Origin: Clostridiales bacterium UBA1770
GTDB taxonomy: Bacteria; Bacillota; Clostridia; Oscillospirales; CAG-272
Assembly: GCA_002315325.1 (NCBI GenBank)
Contig: DCGU01000028.1
Coordinates: 43,262 to 57,616, forward strand
Reading direction: 5' to 3'
Length of the DNA stretch: 14,355 nucleotides
Below the pieces are notes generated by a model. It searched no databases and was not told where the DNA came from. It saw only the letters and a list, made by a program, of their open reading frames with translations. Positions 1 through 5,030 of this stretch are shown here, piece by piece; position 1 is the stretch's first letter, and every line of letters begins with the position of its first letter. The position numbers and the translations under genes were made by a program.

Positions 1-160
1 CGTCTTCCGTGGATCGAACCCCGCATTGTCCGCCGCAGGCGGCAATGCTAGGTTCGCGCCCGCTGCAAAAACGCTTTTTACATATTTTGGCGCGAACAGG
101 GGTTCAGATCCCCGTAATCCGTTGTAACATCCTCAAACGCTTTTTGCTTACTTCATTTCT
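1..160. repeat. Structured intergenic repeat A, copy 1 (three-way-junction fold)
   Basis: This is a non-coding repeat whose second copy lies at 1972-2130. Three helices can be drawn. P1 pairs 11-22 with 99-111, with one extra A at 106. P2 pairs 23-34 with 38-48, with T29 bulged and a GCA loop. P3 pairs 52-60 with 89-97, nine perfect pairs closing a 28-nt loop. The P1 strands and the TAGG joint are conserved between copies, while P2 and P3 change sequence on both sides and keep pairing. A tail containing AAACGCTTTT is also shared. Bases 107-121 are identical to 15 nt of the tRNA-Gly 3' end at 1907-1921. The element may begin upstream of the window. Whether it acts as RNA, or as a mobile palindromic DNA element, cannot be told from the sequence. 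Confidence 0.7.
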
Positions 161-167
161 TCGCCCT

Positions 168-242
168 CCCCGGCATTGAACCTGAAAAGCCTCCACCGCC
201 GGGGGAGGTGGATTCGCGCAGCGAAGACGGAAGGAGTTCCCC
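168..242. repeat. Palindromic intergenic repeat B, copy 1
   Basis: A CCCCGGCATTGAACCT leader (168-183; identical 16 nt at 2224-2239) precedes a GC-rich palindromic unit at 190-242. CCTCC at 190-194 can pair with the following GGAGG. A second hairpin is TTCGC (213-217), GCA loop, GCGAA (221-225). The unit ends in AAGGAGTTCCCC. Copy 2 at 2161-2212 keeps the flanks but has a different, still perfect, hairpin stem. This looks like the REP/MITE-type palindromes frequent in intergenic regions of Oscillospirales genomes; that association is from memory. Confidence 0.65.
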
Positions 243-296
243 TTTATACCGCACCTCATCTCAACCGTTATATAATCAATTATTCCGTATGCCGGG

Positions 297-326
297 TTGC
301 TTGTCGCCCGCCGTTTATGATATAAT
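297..326 (+). promoter_or_regulatory. Promoter of the GH-like gene
   Basis: A -35 TTGCTT at 297-302 and a perfect -10 TATAAT at 321-326 are separated by 18 bp. The -10 is preceded by TGA, giving an extended -10. It sits about 33 bp before the start codon at 359. The stretch 243-296 between repeat B and this promoter shows nothing else I can support. Confidence 0.65.
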
Positions 327-358
327 ACCACTATCACAACAGAAAAGAGGACCTTCCT

Positions 359-1600
359 ATGAAACCTCAATTTCCTATCGGCTTTTGGAATTACGGCGGC
401 ATCAACAATCAGGGCCCCCGGGACGTCAGGGACTGGGCCGACCTCGGTATGTCTTTGTGCATGACGCCCTCCTTCCACGCCGATGACGACCCGCAAAAGA
501 TGCTGTCTTTGTTGGACGCCTGCGAGGCGCATAATATCCGCGTCATCGTGCGCAACGCCGGCACCCTGTGGGCAGACGCCTCGGTGACCCCGGCCGCCTA
601 TGAAGAGCGTTTCCGCACGGCCTACGATAGATTCGGTCATCATCCGGCCGTATTCGGGTTCCACGTTGGTGACGAACCGCTGGACGACAAGGCATTTGCC
701 GACGCAACGGCTGCCTATCAGATTCAAAAGCGTGTGGCACCCGAGCTGACGCCGTTTTTAAATTTCAATCCATACTGGCACGGCATTGAGGACCTGCTGC
801 ATTGCACCGACTTCCCGACGTGGTTGAGTGATTTCGCCAAAAATGCCGGCATTCCGCTGCTGTCCTACGATATGTACGGGCAGATGGCACCGCAGCCGTC
901 CGGTGTGGAGGATTACTTCAACAACCTGCGCCTATTTTCTGCGGCTGCCGAAAAAGCCGGAGCCGATTTGTGGACAACGATGTTGTCGGTCGGACATTAT
1001 CACTACCGTGTCCCGAACGAGGACGACTTCCGTTGGCAGCTGAACACGGCCGTGGCATCCGGCGTGAAGGGCGTGATGTGGTTCGTCGTATATGCCGTCA
1101 ATATCTCCAATTATCGGATGGCACCGTTTGATGAGTTCGGTGAAAAAACGGCCACTTTCGAATATTTATCGCGTGTCAATCGTCATTTTCTGCATCAATT
1201 CGGCGATTTCTTCCTGTCGGCAAAACGCCTGTCCACCACCCATTACAAACAGGCATTCGGCGGCTATCCGCTGTTCGAGGCAGGGAAGACCGATGCGCAG
1301 CTCACGGAAATCACCACCGAGTACGGCGACTTGCCGGCCATCGTCAGCTTCTTTGAAAAGGACGGCAAACGGTACGTTGCTCTGGTCAATAACAGTCAAA
1401 AGGAAAGTGCCCTGTTCCACCCGCACTTTTCAAAGACAGCCGGGGTACGCGAGGTGACCAAACTGACGTGGGACGGTACGTTCCGCGACCTGCGATATAA
1501 TCCGTCCGACGTTGACTTTAAAGAAACGGAAACGGAATTTATATTGGATAGTTGGCTGGCACCGGGACAGTTGGATTTGTACTGTATCGAGCAGGCATAA
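359..1600 (+). CDS. Glycoside-hydrolase-like TIM-barrel protein
   Basis: A 413-residue protein with no signal peptide or membrane segment, so probably cytoplasmic. The order of features resembles clan-A glycoside hydrolases: an N-terminal FWNYGG strand, GDEP at 104-107 (Glu106 as candidate acid/base), a LLSYDMYG strand at 167-174, and an Arg-Trp-Gln helix followed by GVKGVMWF at 236-242. The last ~80 residues look like a small beta domain (YVALVNNS at 339-346), as in beta-galactosidase-like enzymes. I cannot name the GH family or the substrate. The start is supported by GAGGA seven bases upstream and by the promoter at 297-326. No terminator is visible before the tRNA promoter at 1630, so read-through into the tRNA operon is possible. 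Confidence 0.75.
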   Translation: MKPQFPIGFWNYGGINNQGPRDVRDWADLGMSLCMTPSFHADDDPQKMLSLLDACEAHNIRVIVRNAGTLWADASVTPAAYEERFRTAYDRFGHHPAVFGFHVGDEPLDDKAFADATAAYQIQKRVAPELTPFLNFNPYWHGIEDLLHCTDFPTWLSDFAKNAGIPLLSYDMYGQMAPQPSGVEDYFNNLRLFSAAAEKAGADLWTTMLSVGHYHYRVPNEDDFRWQLNTAVASGVKGVMWFVVYAVNISNYRMAPFDEFGEKTATFEYLSRVNRHFLHQFGDFFLSAKRLSTTHYKQAFGGYPLFEAGKTDAQLTEITTEYGDLPAIVSFFEKDGKRYVALVNNSQKESALFHPHFSKTAGVREVTKLTWDGTFRDLRYNPSDVDFKETETEFILDSWLAPGQLDLYCIEQA

Positions 1601-1629
1601 AAACACCAATAAAAATCAACGATAACGTA

Positions 1630-1658
1630 TTGACAACCTGCCTTTGTCATGATATAAT
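1630..1658 (+). promoter_or_regulatory. Consensus promoter of the tRNA operon
   Basis: A perfect -35 TTGACA (1630-1635) and a perfect -10 TATAAT (1653-1658) with the optimal 17-bp spacer, as expected for a strong stable-RNA promoter. Transcription should begin near 1665, about 26 nt before the first tRNA. Confidence 0.9.
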
Positions 1659-1662
1659 AATA

Positions 1663-1684
1663 CCCGCTGTGAAAAAGCAGCGGG
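1663..1684 (+). other. GC-rich hairpin in the pre-tRNA leader
   Basis: CCCGCTG (1663-1669) pairs perfectly with CAGCGGG (1678-1684) around an A-rich loop. It lies at the predicted transcript 5' end, six bases before tRNA-Val. There is no following T tract, so it is not a convincing terminator for the upstream gene. It may shape RNase P access or the stability of the leader. Confidence 0.5.
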
Positions 1685-1690
1685 TCATTT

Positions 1691-1766
1691 GGAAGCATAG
1701 CTCAGCTGGGAGAGCATCTGCCCTACAAGCAGAGGGTCATAGGTTCGAGCCCTATTGTTTCCACCA
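1691..1766 (+). tRNA. tRNA-Val (anticodon UAC)
   Basis: A 76-nt cloverleaf with encoded CCA. The acceptor GGAAGCA pairs with TGTTTCC, including one G-U pair. The D arm is GCTC/GAGC, the anticodon stem is TCTGC/GCAGA with loop CCTACAA giving TAC, and the T arm is ATAGG-TTCGAGC-CCTAT. First of three tRNAs in one transcript. Confidence 0.95.
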
Positions 1767-1769
1767 GAT

Positions 1770-1846
1770 GGCCTGGTAGCTCAGTTGGTTAGAGCGCTAG
1801 CCTGTCACGCTAGAGGTCATGGGTTCGAACCCCATCCAGGTCGCCA
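1770..1846 (+). tRNA. tRNA-Asp (anticodon GUC)
   Basis: A 77-nt cloverleaf with encoded CCA, three bases after tRNA-Val. The acceptor GGCCTGG pairs with CCAGGTC (one G-U). The anticodon stem is CTAGC/GCTAG with loop CTGTCAC giving GTC. The T arm is ATGGG-TTCGAAC-CCCAT. Confidence 0.95.
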
Positions 1847-1850
1847 CGAT

Positions 1851-1926
1851 GCGGATTTAGCTCATTTGGTAGAGCGCAACCTTGCCAAGGTTGAGGTGGC
1901 GGGTTCGATCCCCGTAATCCGCTCCA
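1851..1926 (+). tRNA. tRNA-Gly (anticodon GCC)
   Basis: A 76-nt cloverleaf with encoded CCA, four bases after tRNA-Asp. The acceptor GCGGATT pairs with AATCCGC. The anticodon stem is CAACC/GGTTG with loop TTGCCAA giving GCC. Its 3' portion (1907-1922) is the stretch shared with both copies of repeat A. Confidence 0.95.
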
Positions 1927-1931
1927 AAAAC

Positions 1932-1969
1932 AAAAAGCGAGTACGAAAGTACTCGCTTTTGTTTTTGTT
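1932..1969 (+). terminator. Terminator of the tRNA operon
   Basis: AGCGAGTAC (1936-1944), a GAAA tetraloop, GTACTCGCT (1949-1957), flanked by complementary A and T runs and followed by TTTTGTTTTTGTT. It starts six bases after the tRNA-Gly CCA. Confidence 0.9.
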
Positions 1970-1971
1970 CG

Positions 1972-2130
1972 CGTCTTTTGTGGATCGAACCCCGCAGACC
2001 CGTTCACGGGTCTGCTAGGTCGGCGCCGTTGGCACGATAACTTTCGCTAACCCATTGGCGCCGACGAGGGTTCTGTATCCCCGTAATCCGCGTGATACAT
2101 CCTTAAACGCTTTTCGCTCATCATTCTTTT
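1972..2130. repeat. Structured intergenic repeat A, copy 2 (three-way-junction fold)
   Basis: Second copy of the element at 1-160, starting three bases after the tRNA terminator. P1 pairs 1982-1992 with 2068-2080, less well than in copy 1: TGT (2074-2076) opposes one C. P2 pairs 1994-2002 with 2007-2015, nine perfect pairs on a TTCA tetraloop. P3 pairs 2019-2027 with 2057-2065, nine perfect pairs closing a 29-nt loop. P2 and P3 differ from copy 1 on both strands yet pair perfectly. Bases 2077-2091 equal tRNA-Gly 1908-1922. The AAACGCTTTT tail (2105-2114) is conserved too. Open reading frames across it look incidental. Confidence 0.7.
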
Positions 2131-2154
2131 ACCCACTATCCGTGGTTAGAACCC

Positions 2155-2212
2155 GAAAAGCCTCCACCGCCGGGGGAGGGGGACCAACGAAGTTGGTGGA
2201 AGGAGTTCCCCC
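2155..2212. repeat. Palindromic intergenic repeat B, copy 2
   Basis: The same flanks as 186-242 (GAAAAGCCTCCACCGCC, GGGGGAGG, GGAAGGAGTTCCCC) surround a different hairpin, ACCAAC (2183-2188), GAA, GTTGGT (2192-2197). It follows repeat A in the same order as copy 1, so the two repeats travel as a composite or share insertion preferences. Confidence 0.65.
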
Positions 2213-2223
2213 GTTCTCTCCAT

Positions 2224-2292
2224 CCCCGGCATTGAACCTAAAAAGGCGCCCTCTTGAGGGAGCTGGCACACGCAGTGTGACTGAAGGAGTCC
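2224..2292. repeat. Palindromic intergenic repeat C with shared leader
   Basis: The 16-nt leader CCCCGGCATTGAACCT (2224-2239), which precedes repeat B in copy 1, here precedes a different palindrome. This has CCCTC (2249-2253) with GAGGG (2256-2260), then CACAC (2267-2271), GCA, GTGTG (2275-2279), and ends CTGAAGGAGTCC. It resembles GAGGGAGCTGGCA-type palindromes I recall from Clostridia genomes. Nothing further is visible at 2293-2365. Confidence 0.6.
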
Positions 2293-2360
2293 ATCAAACA
2301 AATACGTCATATCTCAACCGATGAATAACCGCTCCACCCTGTTCTCAAATCCCCATAATC

Positions 2361-2403
2361 AAAAGAAAAAGGCCCGCCGCAAATCATCACGGCAGCCCTT
2401 TTT
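2361..2403 (-). terminator. Terminator of the EamA transporter gene
   Basis: Read on the minus strand, 2403-2390 pairs with 2379-2366 over 14 positions with one mismatch and one G-U. The stem includes five A-T pairs and runs into TTTTTCTTTT. It lies 17 bases beyond the stop codon at 2420. Confidence 0.8.
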
Positions 2404-2419
2404 CTTCAAATGTAACTTC

Positions 2420-3388
2420 TTACGCGTCCAAAAATCCCAAAATGACAATTCCCGCAATAACCAGGAATACACACACGTACTGCGACACTTTTAGCTTTTC
2501 TTTCAAAAATGCACGTGACAACAGCAATGACACGATACAGTACGAAGCCACCACCGGTGCCGCATAAACTGCATTGGCAGCCATCGCATAGACGTAAAAA
2601 ATCTGGCCGAATTCCTCGCATGCAGCGGCAACACCTTTTGGCCATTCGCTCTTGGCAAAGGGATTGTACCACTGTTTCGTTTTATACCGCAGCACCAGCC
2701 AACAAACAAATCCTGCCAGCAAAAAGGTCACGCCGTACAATACCAGCACGTCAATTTCACCCAGTCCCAGGCCGGCTTCTTCATCCAAGATGACGCCGTC
2801 CGCGGCAGTACCGACAGTGTCAAATACACAGTACAAAATGGGGAAGAGCAATGCCAGCGCCCCAAAGCGGTATTTCCCCTCGTTGTGGTCGGAGGCGGCT
2901 TCCTGTGCGGATAATTTGTTTTCCACCACGGCCAGTGCCACGACACCGGCGACAATCAGAACCATCGCGGTAACGTATAGTGGAGAGAAGGCTTCACCGA
3001 TACCGGCAATATTGCCGGTCAGGGCCATATAGGCAATGATGCAAATGGCAGATAATACGCCGGAGGCATTTTGAACCGGGGAAATGATCGAAATTTCCAA
3101 ATAGCGCATGCCGGCGTATCCGATAATCATGGAAGCAATGTAGCACAGCGACGCAGGCGCATATTTCACGGTGCCGACGGCAAAACGGGAAAGGAACGAG
3201 CCCTCGCCGTGTGCCAGCGTTTCGGAAAAGGGAATGAGACACAGCGACACGACGCCCATCACCAATCCGACCCATACGGCCACTTTCAAATGGGACCAAC
3301 GGTCGTTTTCATCAGCACTTTTTTTGTAAAAAACGTCGGCACAGCCCCAACCGAGCAGGGCAACGACAGCAAACAGTAACCAGTTCAT
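2420..3388 (-). CDS. EamA/DMT-family transporter
   Basis: A 322-residue integral membrane protein with about ten hydrophobic segments in two five-helix halves, the usual architecture and length of the drug/metabolite transporter superfamily. The N-terminus (LLGWGCADVFYKKSA) and the Pro-containing helix SIISPVQNASGV are typical of EamA proteins, as is the C-terminal half ending VFLVIAGIVILGF. The family exports or imports small metabolites; the substrate cannot be predicted. A charged loop (about residues 156-172) separates the halves. AGAGG lies eight bases before the ATG. The gene is monocistronic: it has its own promoter and its own terminator. Confidence 0.85.
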   Translation of the reverse strand: MNWLLFAVVALLGWGCADVFYKKSADENDRWSHLKVAVWVGLVMGVVSLCLIPFSETLAHGEGSFLSRFAVGTVKYAPASLCYIASMIIGYAGMRYLEISIISPVQNASGVLSAICIIAYMALTGNIAGIGEAFSPLYVTAMVLIVAGVVALAVVENKLSAQEAASDHNEGKYRFGALALLFPILYCVFDTVGTAADGVILDEEAGLGLGEIDVLVLYGVTFLLAGFVCWLVLRYKTKQWYNPFAKSEWPKGVAAACEEFGQIFYVYAMAANAVYAAPVVASYCIVSLLLSRAFLKEKLKVSQYVCVFLVIAGIVILGFLDA

Positions 3389-3417
3389 AAATAGCCTCTT
3401 TTCAAAAAATCCGTATA

Positions 3418-3446
3418 ATTATAGCATTTTTTGCCTTTTTTGTAAA
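3418..3446 (-). promoter_or_regulatory. Promoter of the EamA transporter gene
   Basis: On the minus strand, -35 TTTACA (3446-3441) and -10 TATAAT (3423-3418) are 17 bp apart, and TGC precedes the -10. It directly abuts the terminator of the SGNH operon, so the two units are tightly packed. Confidence 0.8.
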
Positions 3447-3476
3447 TAGAAAAGGGCTGCCGCAGCGGCAGCCCTT
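3441..3476 (-). terminator. Terminator of the repeat-protein/SGNH operon
   Basis: AAGGGCTGCCGC (3452-3463) and GCGGCAGCCCTT (3465-3476) form a perfect inverted repeat. On the minus strand it is followed by TTTTCTATTT. It lies about 65 bases after the SGNH stop codon. The 3477-3541 stretch between shows no gene. Confidence 0.75.
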
Positions 3477-3541
3477 GACCGGACAAAATCAAATATTGTT
3501 TGTAAAAAATGCCCAAAATACCGCGTATGCCGTCAAATCGG

Positions 3542-4213
3542 TCACTTTTGCGCAGCGGCAATCATGGCCTCTTCAATGCGCGGCACCCACCATTCCAGGT
3601 ATCCCGCCTTTGTCGGGTGAACGGGGTCCGCCATATAGAGGGCATACTGCTCCTGTGAAACGGCGTTGAAGGAGGCGTCTGTGTACAGGTCTGCAACGGT
3701 GATGCCTTCTTCCTTGGTAACGGCAAGCAGTGCCTGTACCATGGCGGCATATTTTTCGCGGTCATAATAAGAGCCGGTATAGAAGACAACGGGGCAGTGC
3801 CACGTTTGTATGACGTAGCGTGTGATGGTACGGATGGCACCGCAAACGGTGTCCGTCCCGGTATCGCCGACGGTGCCGACGGGACAGTCTTCCCGATTGC
3901 TGTCGTTGGTGGAAAGCTGGCAAACGAACAGCGTAAACGGACGGTGTACGTCCACGTTTTTCAATCTTGCCACGTAGGATGACGGGCCGATATCCACCAG
4001 CGTTGTGCCGTTGACAGCTTCCTTCAAATAGGCTGCGCCGCTGCGCTTGGCAATGAAATCGGCAAAGGACTGTTCCAGGGATGCAGCGCCCAGGGTAACA
4101 GATGACCCCAAAAACAAAATATCTTCGTTACGCAAGGGATGATTGTCAACCGTCCGAACGGTTGACACGTCATAGGCCGCGGCGTTGCCGGGCAGTGAAG
4201 CAAAATCAGTCAT
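3542..4213 (-). CDS. SGNH/GDSL-family hydrolase
   Basis: A 223-residue cytoplasmic protein with the block layout of SGNH esterases/lipases. Block I is FLGSSVT at 34-40 (Ser38 as candidate nucleophile). A block II Gly is at 69 in AVNGTT. Block III is STND at 101-104 (Asn103, oxyanion hole). Block V is DPVHP at 196-200, with Asp196 and His199 completing the triad. Family members remove acyl or acetyl groups from sugars, lipids or peptides; the substrate here is unknown. AAAGGAGGA is seven bases before the ATG and sits in the 15-nt gap after the repeat-protein gene, so the two are almost certainly co-transcribed. Confidence 0.85.
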   Translation of the reverse strand: MTDFASLPGNAAAYDVSTVRTVDNHPLRNEDILFLGSSVTLGAASLEQSFADFIAKRSGAAYLKEAVNGTTLVDIGPSSYVARLKNVDVHRPFTLFVCQLSTNDSNREDCPVGTVGDTGTDTVCGAIRTITRYVIQTWHCPVVFYTGSYYDREKYAAMVQALLAVTKEEGITVADLYTDASFNAVSQEQYALYMADPVHPTKAGYLEWWVPRIEEAMIAAAQK

Positions 4214-4228
4214 ACGTTTTTCCTCCTT

Positions 4229-4564
4229 TTATAAAATGGCAGCGAGTGCCATGCGTTCGAGTCTTGATAAGTGACCGTCCATGCGGCAAATTACGCGGAA
4301 GCTGTCGTCCTTTACCGTGTCGCTGTCAAAACGGTATAAAATACGGAAACTGCTGTCTTTAACAGTCATGCCGTCTATGCGGTATACGACGCGGAAATTG
4401 GCGTCTTTGACGGTGTCTCCGTCGAATCGGTATAAAATACGGAAGGAAGCGTCTTTCAGACAATCCCCATCCAAACGATATAAAATCCGAAAACTGCTGT
4501 CCTTAATCGTAGTGCCGTCAAAATAAAACATAACGCGAAAACTGCTGTCTTTAATGGTTGCCAT
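4229..4564 (-). CDS. Small protein of six tandem 16-residue repeats
   Basis: The product is 111 residues: Met-Ala, six tandem 16-residue units (residues 3-98), then a 13-residue tail. The consensus is T-I/V-K-D-S/A-S-F-R-I-L-Y-R-F-D-G-D. The Lys-Asp, Phe-Arg and Asp pairs are nearly invariant, and hydrophobic residues alternate as in beta hairpins. I do not recognise a named family with certainty; the period and the DG turn recall the 4-fold beta-flower/YwqK style of repeats. I chose the ATG at 4564: GGGAGG lies nine bases upstream, and a promoter at 4596-4624 places in-frame starts further upstream at or before the transcript start. First gene of an operon with the SGNH hydrolase. Confidence 0.75.
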   Translation of the reverse strand: MATIKDSSFRVMFYFDGTTIKDSSFRILYRLDGDCLKDASFRILYRFDGDTVKDANFRVVYRIDGMTVKDSSFRILYRFDSDTVKDDSFRVICRMDGHLSRLERMALAAIL

Positions 4565-4595
4565 AATGACCGCCCTCCCTATTTTTGATGTATTC

Positions 4596-4624
4596 ATTAT
4601 ACCATATGCAAACTGATTTGTTAA
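4596..4624 (-). promoter_or_regulatory. Promoter of the repeat-protein/SGNH operon
   Basis: Minus-strand -35 TTAACA (4624-4619) and -10 TATAAT (4601-4596), spaced by 17 bp, with TGG before the -10 (extended). Transcription would start near 4590, which excludes the longer in-frame start at 4639. Confidence 0.75.
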
Positions 4625-4685
4625 GGATTGACGGGGCACGCGTGCAAGTTTATAATTATATCTAAAAAAGAGTATTGAAAAACGC

Positions 4686-4705
4686 GCGTGACAAAACTGT
4701 CACGC
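4686..4705 (+). promoter_or_regulatory. BceR-type operator (inverted repeat)
   Basis: GCGTGACA (4686-4693) and TGTCACGC (4698-4705) form a perfect 8-bp inverted repeat with a 4-bp spacer. The core TGACA-N4-TGTCA fits the TNACA-N4-TGTAA pattern I recall for response regulators of Bce-type modules. A further GCGTCAC half-site is at 4708-4714. It lies about 80 bp before the remnant start codon, where an activator of a bceAB operon would bind. Confidence 0.6.
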
Positions 4706-4722
4706 CTGCGTCACAGACATCG

Positions 4723-4752
4723 GTGGCAGGATTGTCCCGGGTGGGGTATACT
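4723..4752 (+). promoter_or_regulatory. Weak promoter of the Bce remnant
   Basis: The -10 is TATACT (4747-4752). The best -35 is a poor GTGGCA (4723-4728) at 18-bp spacing. A weak -35 downstream of an operator fits an activator-dependent promoter. Confidence 0.45.
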
Positions 4753-4780
4753 ATCGGTATCAAAAACAGGAGGCAATCAA

Positions 4781-4992
4781 ATGTCATTATTAAACGTTGA
4801 GGGTTTACAAAAAATCTATACCACCCGCTTGGGCGGTACACCGGTGTCAACGGGCGGGGCGATGCCAAATCATCGGGACTGGGCCTGTATCTCTCACAAA
4901 AGGCAGCGGGCCTCATCGGTGCCGGGCTGACGGTGCAAAGTACTCTCGGTGCCGGCAGCCGATTCAGCATTATATTTCCGAAACAAGCATAA
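4781..4992 (+). pseudogene. Chimeric remnant: BceA-type ATPase start joined to BceS-type kinase end
   Basis: The ATG at 4781, with AGGAGG seven bases upstream, encodes MSLLNVEGLQKIYTTRLGG. This is the typical N-terminus of Bce/LolD-type ABC ATPases, ending before any Walker motif. From about 4840, in another frame, the sequence reads TGVNGRGDAKSSGLGLYLSQ and on to SRFSIIFPKQA, stop at 4990-4992. That is the ATP-binding C-terminus (G box GLGLYL) of a BceS-like intramembrane-sensing kinase. The ATPase frame itself stops at 4930. The join lies near 4835-4848. The simplest reading is a deletion spanning most of an ATPase-permease-regulator-kinase cluster. The operator, ribosome site and terminator remain. 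A short out-of-frame product could still be made but is unlikely to function. Confidence 0.75.
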
Positions 4993-5030
4993 AAAACGGG
5001 GCCGATGGTTTTCATCGGCCCCGTTTTTTT
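4991..5030. terminator. Bidirectional terminator
   Basis: AAAAAACGGGGCCGATG (4991-5007), loop GTTTT, then CATCGGCCCCGTTTTTTT (5013-5030). It has A/T tracts on both sides, so it can end the plus-strand remnant and the minus-strand perR operon. The stop codon of the fusion gene (5029-5031) overlaps its edge. Confidence 0.9.

Noticed and set aside
1..121. A degenerate or pseudo tRNA gene at the window start
   Set aside because: Only the T-arm/acceptor 3' strand resembles a tRNA; no D arm or anticodon arm can be drawn on either strand.
1663..1684. Terminator for the GH-like gene
   Set aside because: The hairpin has no T tract after it and lies downstream of the tRNA promoter, at the transcript start.
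1552..2018. Plus-strand open frames crossing the tRNA cluster
   Set aside because: They read through three clear tRNA cloverleaves and the operon terminator and have no plausible protein pattern.
2055..2324. 89-codon open frame over the second repeat composite
   Set aside because: Its sequence is the translation of palindromic repeats A, B and C; it has no ribosome site and no counterpart frame in copy 1.
4229..4530. Regular 48-bp units that could suggest a CRISPR array
   Set aside because: Units are contiguous with no spacers, diverge at third codon positions, and encode an in-frame 16-residue protein repeat with promoter and ribosome site.
4688..4930. 80-codon plus-strand protein starting at 4688
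   Set aside because: The start codon overlaps the operator inverted repeat and lies before the -10 box; only the ATG at 4781 has a ribosome site, and the frame is a broken chimera.
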